Assembly: GCF_001512305.1 (NCBI RefSeq)
Contig: NZ_LNUT01000003.1
Span: forward strand, 248,001 to 312,000
Length of the DNA: 64,000 bases
Source of the DNA: Arthrobacter sp. EPSL27
GTDB taxonomy: Bacteria; Actinomycetota; Actinomycetes; Actinomycetales; Micrococcaceae
Direction: 5' to 3'
The translations under genes and the position numbers were made by a program. Each line of letters begins with the position of its first letter. Positions within the stretch are counted from its first letter, which is position 1. A model generated the notes under the pieces. That model was not told the DNA's origin, searched no databases, and saw nothing but the letters and a program-made list of their open reading frames with translations. Of this stretch, positions 59,539-64,000 are shown piece after piece.

Positions 59539-60519
59539 ATGAGAGCCATCTGGAAAGGCGCGATCGCATTCGGGCTGGTCAACGTGCCCGTCAAGGTCTA
59601 CAGCGCGACTGAGGACCACGACATCAGCCTGCACCAGGTCCACAACGCCGACGGCGGCCGGATCCGGTACCAGCGGCGCTGCGAGGTCTGCAGCAAGATC
59701 GTGGACTACGAGGACATCGACAAGGCCTACGAGGACGACGGCCGCACGGTGGTCCTCAGCCGCGAGGAGCTCAAATCCATTCCGGCGGAAAACAGCCATG
59801 AGATCGATGTGGTGCAGTTTGTCCCGGCCGAACAGCTCGATCCGATGATGTTCGAGAAGAGCTACTACCTTGAGCCGGACTCCAAGTCTCCCAAGGCTTA
59901 CGTCCTGCTGCGCCGGGCGCTGGAGGACACCGACCGGGTGGCGATCGTCCAGTTCGCCCTGCGGGACAAGACCCGGCTGGGCGCCCTGCGGATCCGCGGG
60001 GACGTGCTGGTGCTGCAGGCGCTGCTGTGGGCGGACGAGGTGCGGGAAGCCAGCTTCCCGGCGCTGGAGACGAGCATCCGGATTTCCGCGCAGGAACGTG
60101 AGATGTCCGCGGCGCTGGTCGACTCGATGGCGGCGGATTTCGAACCGGACCAGTTCACCGACGACTACCAGCACCAGCTGCGCCAGCTCATCGAGGCGAA
60201 GCTGGAGAAGGGGGAGTCGCTGGACACGGAGGAGACCTTCGGTGCTCCGGCTGCCGAGGCAGGCAGCGGCGAGGTGATCGACCTGATGGAGGCCCTCAAG
60301 CGAAGCCTGGAGAAAAAGCGCGGGGGAGGGGCGGCGTCGGGGGAGGACGAAGCCGCACCGTCCGGAAAGACGGCCGCGACGAAGTCGACGGCAGCCAAGG
60401 CCGCTCCCAAAACCGCCAGCAAGACTGCCACCAAGACCGCTACCAAGACTCCCAGTAAGACGGCGGCGAAGTCCACTGGCACCAAGGCCCCTGCGAGGAG
60501 CGCGCGGAAGCAGGCCTGA
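59539..60519 (+). CDS. ku: Ku homodimer protein for non-homologous end joining
   Basis: This is a 326-residue bacterial Ku. MRAIWKGAIAFGLVNVPVKVY starts the beta-barrel core, with RIRYQRRCEVCSKIVDYEDI and LRRALEDTDRVAIVQFALRD in the DNA-encircling region. After about residue 260 a Lys/Ala/Thr tail (KTASKTATKTATKTPSKTAA and more) replaces a folded domain; such basic tails help DNA threading and LigD recruitment in actinobacteria. ATG 59539 gives the universal N-terminus. Divergent from ligD, so both NHEJ components share one promoter region. Confidence 0.5.
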   Translation: MRAIWKGAIAFGLVNVPVKVYSATEDHDISLHQVHNADGGRIRYQRRCEVCSKIVDYEDIDKAYEDDGRTVVLSREELKSIPAENSHEIDVVQFVPAEQLDPMMFEKSYYLEPDSKSPKAYVLLRRALEDTDRVAIVQFALRDKTRLGALRIRGDVLVLQALLWADEVREASFPALETSIRISAQEREMSAALVDSMAADFEPDQFTDDYQHQLRQLIEAKLEKGESLDTEETFGAPAAEAGSGEVIDLMEALKRSLEKKRGGGAASGEDEAAPSGKTAATKSTAAKAAPKTASKTATKTATKTPSKTAAKSTGTKAPARSARKQA

Positions 60520-60551
60520 GCAGCTCCGGGTCCGGCCGGCGGCCACCGTGA

Positions 60552-60839
60552 TCAGGAGTTCCTGAGCGCGGAGATGAGCTCGCTTTTCTTTTTCGCCGAG
60601 TACCCCTTGAGGCCGACCTCCTTGGCGCGTTCCTTCAACTGGGCCACAGTCCAGTCCTCGTAGTCGCCGGATTTGCCGCCCTTCCGGCCCACAGCGGAGC
60701 GGCCCTTCTTGGCGGCGGCGTTGGCGATGCGGGCGGCCTTCTGTTTTGACGCGCCGTCCTCCAGGAGTGCCTCGTAGACCTCCGGGTCCTTGATGCTGGG
60801 GTTTTCGGAACCCCGCGGGGCGTTCTTCTTCGCAGGCAT
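60552..60839 (-). CDS. Small basic protein with DUF7218-like N-terminus and Rho-N/SAP-like C-terminus
   Basis: This 95-residue, lysine-rich protein (MPAKKNAPRGSENPSIKDPE) has a short helical region ALLEDGASKQKAARIANA and a C-terminal helix-extended loop-helix YEDWTVAQLKERAKEVGLKG, YSAKKKSELISAL of the Rho termination factor N/SAP type, which binds nucleic acid. ATG 60839. It converges on ku and follows the SRPBCC gene with a 2-bp gap. A DNA-binding role is inferred from the domain. Confidence 0.5.
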   Translation of the reverse strand: MPAKKNAPRGSENPSIKDPEVYEALLEDGASKQKAARIANAAAKKGRSAVGRKGGKSGDYEDWTVAQLKERAKEVGLKGYSAKKKSELISALRNS

Positions 60840-60841
60840 GG

Positions 60842-61336
60842 CTACCGCGGCAACGGGCCGTCGGAGCCGGCGTCGTCCACTTCGCCCTGGGCGACGGAGG
60901 CCCGCCATTCGCCCGTCTCGATCCCGCGGGATTCGATGAACTCCTTGAACCGGCCCAGGTCGGCCGTGACCTGTCGGCTGTCCGCGCCGACTGCCGAGCC
61001 GGCCTTTTCCACCAGTCCCTCGGGTTCCCATTCGAGTTCCACGTTGACCCGGGCCCGTTCGGCGCCGAGCGGTTCGAACGTCACGGTGCCGGCGTTGCGG
61101 GGCTTGTCCGTGCTGACCCAGGCGATCTTCCGGTCGGGCGTCTGCTCGGTGATCTGGGCGAGGTATTCACGCCGGACGCCGGCGATGTCGGTGCGGAACT
61201 GCAGCGAGGTCTCGTCGATCTGTTCCACCGACTCAACGCCCTTCATGAACTCGGGAAAGGTCTCAAACTGTGTCCACTGGTTGTACGCAGTGGACACCGG
61301 AACGTCGACTTCAATGCTGTGCTGCACGGTTGCCAC
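60842..61336 (-). CDS. SRPBCC/polyketide cyclase family protein
   Basis: This is a 164-residue START-like protein: VDVPVSTAYNQWTQFETFPE, MKGVESVEQIDETSLQFRTD and TVTFEPLGAERARVNVELEW form the hydrophobic-pocket fold. GTG 61336 is chosen because AGGAG lies 7 nt upstream. It is first in a two-gene unit with the small Rho-N-like protein. The ligand is unknown. Confidence 0.5.
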   Translation of the reverse strand: MATVQHSIEVDVPVSTAYNQWTQFETFPEFMKGVESVEQIDETSLQFRTDIAGVRREYLAQITEQTPDRKIAWVSTDKPRNAGTVTFEPLGAERARVNVELEWEPEGLVEKAGSAVGADSRQVTADLGRFKEFIESRGIETGEWRASVAQGEVDDAGSDGPLPR

Positions 61337-61484
61337 GGGGCGTCTCCTCTGTTCGGAACTGGTCCTGCGGCAGGCCACTGGCGGTGGTGCCGCGGTGTCC
61401 AAACTATCGGCGCCGCCGGGCCGTGACAAGCATTTACTAAGTTTGCTGACAAATTCCGGGAGTGCCCGGGTTTTGACCGGACGC

Positions 61485-61526
61485 AAAAGCCCGGCCGCCC
61501 CTTTGCAGGGTGCGGCCGGGCTTTTT
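61485..61526. terminator. Rho-independent terminator
   Basis: Perfect 14-bp stem 61485-61498 with 61512-61525, A4 on the left and T5 on the right. It can end both the ptsH mRNA (minus strand) and any rightward transcript. The remaining gap to 61336 holds the SRPBCC promoter. Confidence 0.5.
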
Positions 61527-61556
61527 GTGCCGGCGGCAGGGCCGGGGGCGGTGACG

Positions 61557-61835
61557 CTATTCGGCGTCGTGGTCCGTTTCGAGGATCTGGACCAGGCGCT
61601 CCAGGGCGGCGTCGGCGCCGTCGCCCTCGGCGCGCAGCACCACGACCTCGCCGTGGGAGGCGCCCAGGCTCATGAGGGACAGGATGCTGGCGGCGTCCAT
61701 GGCCTCGTCGACCGGTTCGCCCAGCCGGGCAATGGTGATCTCGAGATCGAACTCGCCCGCAGCCTCGGCGAAGATGGCGGCCGGGCGGGCGTGCAGCCCG
61801 ACGCGGCTGGCAATAGTGGCGTTACGTTCGGTCAT
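61557..61835 (-). CDS. ptsH: Phosphocarrier protein HPr
   Basis: This is a 92-residue HPr of the sugar phosphotransferase system. The phosphorylated histidine is in GLHARPA (His15-16 region, RVGLHARPAAIFAEAAG), and SILSLMSLGASHG holds the regulatory serine region. It passes phosphate from Enzyme I to FruA, encoded 56 bp upstream in the same leftward operon. C-terminal residues (ETDHDAE) are acidic, as is common. Confidence 0.5.
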   Translation of the reverse strand: MTERNATIASRVGLHARPAAIFAEAAGEFDLEITIARLGEPVDEAMDAASILSLMSLGASHGEVVVLRAEGDGADAALERLVQILETDHDAE

Positions 61836-61891
61836 TGTTGCTCCTTGGTTGTGCGTGGGGACTGTCAGCTGGGGACGGTTTTGCGGACGGC

Positions 61892-63955
61892 TCAGGCGGC
61901 TACGGGAACCTGCTCCACCGTATCAACCGGCTTCCTGACTGCGTAGCGCTTGAGGCCGATGACGGCGAAGGCGGTGACGACGGTTCCGGCCGCGATGGCC
62001 ACAACGAACATCAGGAAGTTGTCGATGGCGAAGAAGACGAAGATGCCGCCATGCGGGGCCTTCGATCCCACTCCGGCTGCCATCGAGATGGCGCCCGTCA
62101 CGGCTCCGCCGAGCATGCTGGCGGGAATGACGCGCAGCGGGTCGGCTGCGGCGAACGGGATGGCGCCTTCGGAGATGAAGGAGGCTCCCAGCAGCCAGGC
62201 GGCCTTGCCGTTTTCCTGCTCCGCCAGGCTGAAGAGCCGCTTGTTCAGCACGGTGGAGGCGAGGGCCATGGCCAGCGGCGGAACCATGCCTGCGGCCATA
62301 ACGGCCGCCATGATCTGCCACGGGGCCTGGTTTTCGATCGTTGCTGCTCCGAGGCCGGCGACGGCGAAGGCGTAGGCAACCTTGTTGACCGGTCCGCCGA
62401 GGTCGAAGCACATCATCAGGCCGAGGATAACGCCGAGGGCGATGGCGCTGGCGCCGGTGAGGCTGTTCAGCCAGTCGTTGAGGCCCACGGTGATGGCGGC
62501 GATCGGGCCGCCCAGGACGAGGAACATCAGGCCGGATGCGACGAGGGATGCCACGAGCGGGATGATGACCACCGGCATCAGGCCGCGCAGCCAGCGGGGG
62601 ACGCTGAGCTGGCCGATGGCGTGTGCCGTGTAGCCGGCCAGCAGGCCGCCGACGATGCCGCCGAGGAAGCCGGCGCCCATGAATCCGGCCACGGCGCCGG
62701 TGACGAAGCCGGGGGCGATGCCCGGCCGGTCAGCCAGGGCGAACGCGATGTAGCCGGACAGTGCCGGGACGAGGAAGCCGAGCGACAGTGCGCCGATCTT
62801 GAACATCACGGCACCCAGGTACGCGCCCAGCGGGCCCCAGGCCAGTTCAGGGTACTCGGTAGGCAGATTGGTGAGCGTGTTCTCCGTCAGGATCTTGTCC
62901 GCAAAGGCAGTGATGTCGTAACCGCCCAACAGGAAGCCGAGGGCGATCAGCAGACCGCCGCCTGCCACGAACGGGATCATGTAGCTGACACCCGTGAGCA
63001 GCGCCTTCTTCAGCCTGGTGCCGAAGTGCTCGCCTTTTTCCTCGGCCGCCTGCTGGGCCTGGTCCTCGCCGAAGTGCGGGACGCGGCGGGCGTTGGGATT
63101 GTCCGCCGCGGCGAGGGCCTCCTGGACCATCTTGTCCGGTTCGTCGATGCCGCGCTTGACCGGTGCGTTGATGACCGGCATGCCGGCGAAACGCTCTTTG
63201 CCGCGCACGTCGACGTCCACAGCGAAGATCACGGCGTCGGCCGCCGCGATTACGGCCGGGTCCAGCGCCTTGGCGCCGGAGGACCCCTGCGTCTCGACCT
63301 GCAGGTCGACGCCGGCTTCCTTGGCTGCGGCCACCAGCGAATCCGCGGCCATGTAGGTGTGGGCGATGCCGGTGGGGCAGGCGGTCACGGCGACGAGGCG
63401 CTTGGGACGGGCTGCCGCGGCCGACTCGGCCCCGGCCGGGGCGGCAGCCGCCGCGCCGGCTGCGGCTGTTGCTGTGGCCGCTGCAGGAGCTGCCGCGGCA
63501 GGCTTGTCCGCGAGGGCGCCCTCGACCAGTTCAACGACCTCGGCCTCCGAGCCGGCGGCGCGGAGCGCGGCGGTGAAGTCCTTTTTGATCAGCGAACGGG
63601 CCAGCTTGGAGAGCAGCTTCAGGTGCTCCTGGTCCGCGCCTTCGGGGGCCGCGATGAAGAAGATCAGGTCCGCGGGGCCGTCCTTGGCGCCGAAGTCCAC
63701 CGGCTGGGACAGCCGGGCCATCGCGAGCGTCGGTTCGGTCACCGCCGTCGAGCGGCAGTGCGGGATGGCGATGCCGCCGGGAACGCCGGTGGCGGTCTTG
63801 GACTCCCGGGCGAACGCGTCGGCGAACAGGCCCTCGACTTCGGTGGCGCGTCCGTTGGCCGCAACCCTGCCTGCCAGGTGCCGGATTACGTCCTCGGGCG
63901 AGCTGCCCAGGTTCTGGTCGAGCTCGACCAGTTCGGTAGTTATGAGCTGAGACAC
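61892..63955 (-). CDS. fruA: PTS fructose transporter subunit IIABC
   Basis: This protein of about 687 residues imports fructose with phosphorylation. Domains in order: IIA (residues 1-150; phosphorylated His in GIAIPHCRSTAV), an Ala-rich linker, IIB (about 185-290; active Cys in VAVTACPTGIAHTYMAADSL) and IIC (about 320-680) with helices such as SYMIPFVAGGGLLIALGFLL and AVAGFMGAGFLGGIVGGLLA. GTG 63955 is chosen (GGAAGG 8 nt upstream); TTG 63961 is possible. Two bases separate it from the stop of the upstream gene, probably fruK. Confidence 0.5.
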   Translation of the reverse strand: MSQLITTELVELDQNLGSSPEDVIRHLAGRVAANGRATEVEGLFADAFARESKTATGVPGGIAIPHCRSTAVTEPTLAMARLSQPVDFGAKDGPADLIFFIAAPEGADQEHLKLLSKLARSLIKKDFTAALRAAGSEAEVVELVEGALADKPAAAAPAAATATAAAGAAAAAPAGAESAAAARPKRLVAVTACPTGIAHTYMAADSLVAAAKEAGVDLQVETQGSSGAKALDPAVIAAADAVIFAVDVDVRGKERFAGMPVINAPVKRGIDEPDKMVQEALAAADNPNARRVPHFGEDQAQQAAEEKGEHFGTRLKKALLTGVSYMIPFVAGGGLLIALGFLLGGYDITAFADKILTENTLTNLPTEYPELAWGPLGAYLGAVMFKIGALSLGFLVPALSGYIAFALADRPGIAPGFVTGAVAGFMGAGFLGGIVGGLLAGYTAHAIGQLSVPRWLRGLMPVVIIPLVASLVASGLMFLVLGGPIAAITVGLNDWLNSLTGASAIALGVILGLMMCFDLGGPVNKVAYAFAVAGLGAATIENQAPWQIMAAVMAAGMVPPLAMALASTVLNKRLFSLAEQENGKAAWLLGASFISEGAIPFAAADPLRVIPASMLGGAVTGAISMAAGVGSKAPHGGIFVFFAIDNFLMFVVAIAAGTVVTAFAVIGLKRYAVRKPVDTVEQVPVAA

Positions 63956-63957
63956 TG

Positions 63958-64000
63958 TCAATCCTTCCGGAGGGCCGTGATGGTTACGGCATCAGGGGTG
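63958..64000 (-). CDS. 3' end of a leftward gene, probably fruK (1-phosphofructokinase)
   Basis: On the minus strand the frame reads TPDAVTITALRKD and stop, with the TGA two bases before the fruA GTG. In actinobacteria fruA is usually preceded by fruK in a fruR-fruK-fruA-ptsH operon, so fruK is the expected identity; the 13 visible codons cannot prove it. Confidence 0.5.
   Translation of the reverse strand, partial: TPDAVTITALRKD

Noticed and set aside
60363..60516. Repetitive Lys/Thr/Ala codons at the ku 3' end as a satellite or CRISPR-like repeat
   Set aside because: The repeats are short, imperfect and in frame; they encode the basic tail common to actinobacterial Ku.

Overview
The window is high-GC chromosomal DNA from an actinobacterium, most likely Arthrobacter, Pseudarthrobacter or a close relative in the Micrococcaceae. 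This rests on the codon bias toward G/C in third positions, frequent GTG starts, a single-cysteine arsenate reductase of the mycothiol type, a PHO box of the actinobacterial direct-repeat kind, a Pol-PE-Lig ligase D with Ku, and a PucR-controlled desaturase pair. I saw no phage, transposase, integrase, CRISPR array or rRNA. One tRNA (Lys, anticodon TTT) is present.

Layout. 1-0.9 kb: 3' part of a Ser/Thr kinase fused to a GAF domain. 0.9-4.5 kb: PucR-type regulator divergent from a flavin/2Fe-2S reductase plus acyl desaturase. 4.6-9.2 kb: leftward metal module with a methyltransferase, a CPH-type copper ATPase behind a CsoR-type operator, a multicopper oxidase and a SHOCT protein. 9.3-13.2 kb: TspO, DedA, RadA and a FUSC-like membrane protein. 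13.3-19.3 kb: phosphate uptake, pstSCAB behind a PHO box, converging on a Pit transporter and its DUF47/PhoU-like partner. 19.4-27.5 kb: arsenic resistance (two-domain ArsA, ArsR, Acr3, two different ArsC enzymes, a thioredoxin reductase, a flavoprotein with a Cys-rich tail, and a frameshifted MFS pump), with ArsR-type half sites at two places.

27.7-41.7 kb: mixed chromosomal genes, including a protein of unknown function, tRNA-Lys, MarR, a second soluble-looking Ser/Thr kinase, a diguanylate cyclase, a PHP phosphoesterase, a secreted GH13 amylase bracketed by two copies of a palindromic repeat, a lactonase-like protein, a PrmC-like methyltransferase, small stress proteins, an aldo-keto reductase, dodecin and an SGNH hydrolase. 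41.8-47.9 kb: a CsoR/CstR-like repressor, then a GntR/FCD regulator divergent from a four-gene operon (DUF1537 kinase, 3-hydroxyisobutyrate-dehydrogenase-like enzyme, GntP permease, class II FBA-type aldolase) for a C4 sugar acid such as threonate or erythronate. 48.1-56.8 kb: acyltransferase, GNAT, a STAS-like protein, SDR, FUSC protein, two MFS transporters and two small disordered proteins. 56.9-61.3 kb: the NHEJ pair LigD/Ku, with a small Rho-N/SAP-like protein and an SRPBCC protein. 61.5-64 kb: fructose PTS (HPr, FruA and the last codons of probable FruK).

The most interesting items are the arsenic cluster with two biochemically different arsenate reductases and an uncharacterised Cys-tailed flavoprotein, the sugar-acid operon whose gene content matches a plant fusion protein, the twin palindromic elements around the amylase, and several readable operators. 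All calls come from reading the sequence and family knowledge; nothing was searched or computed.
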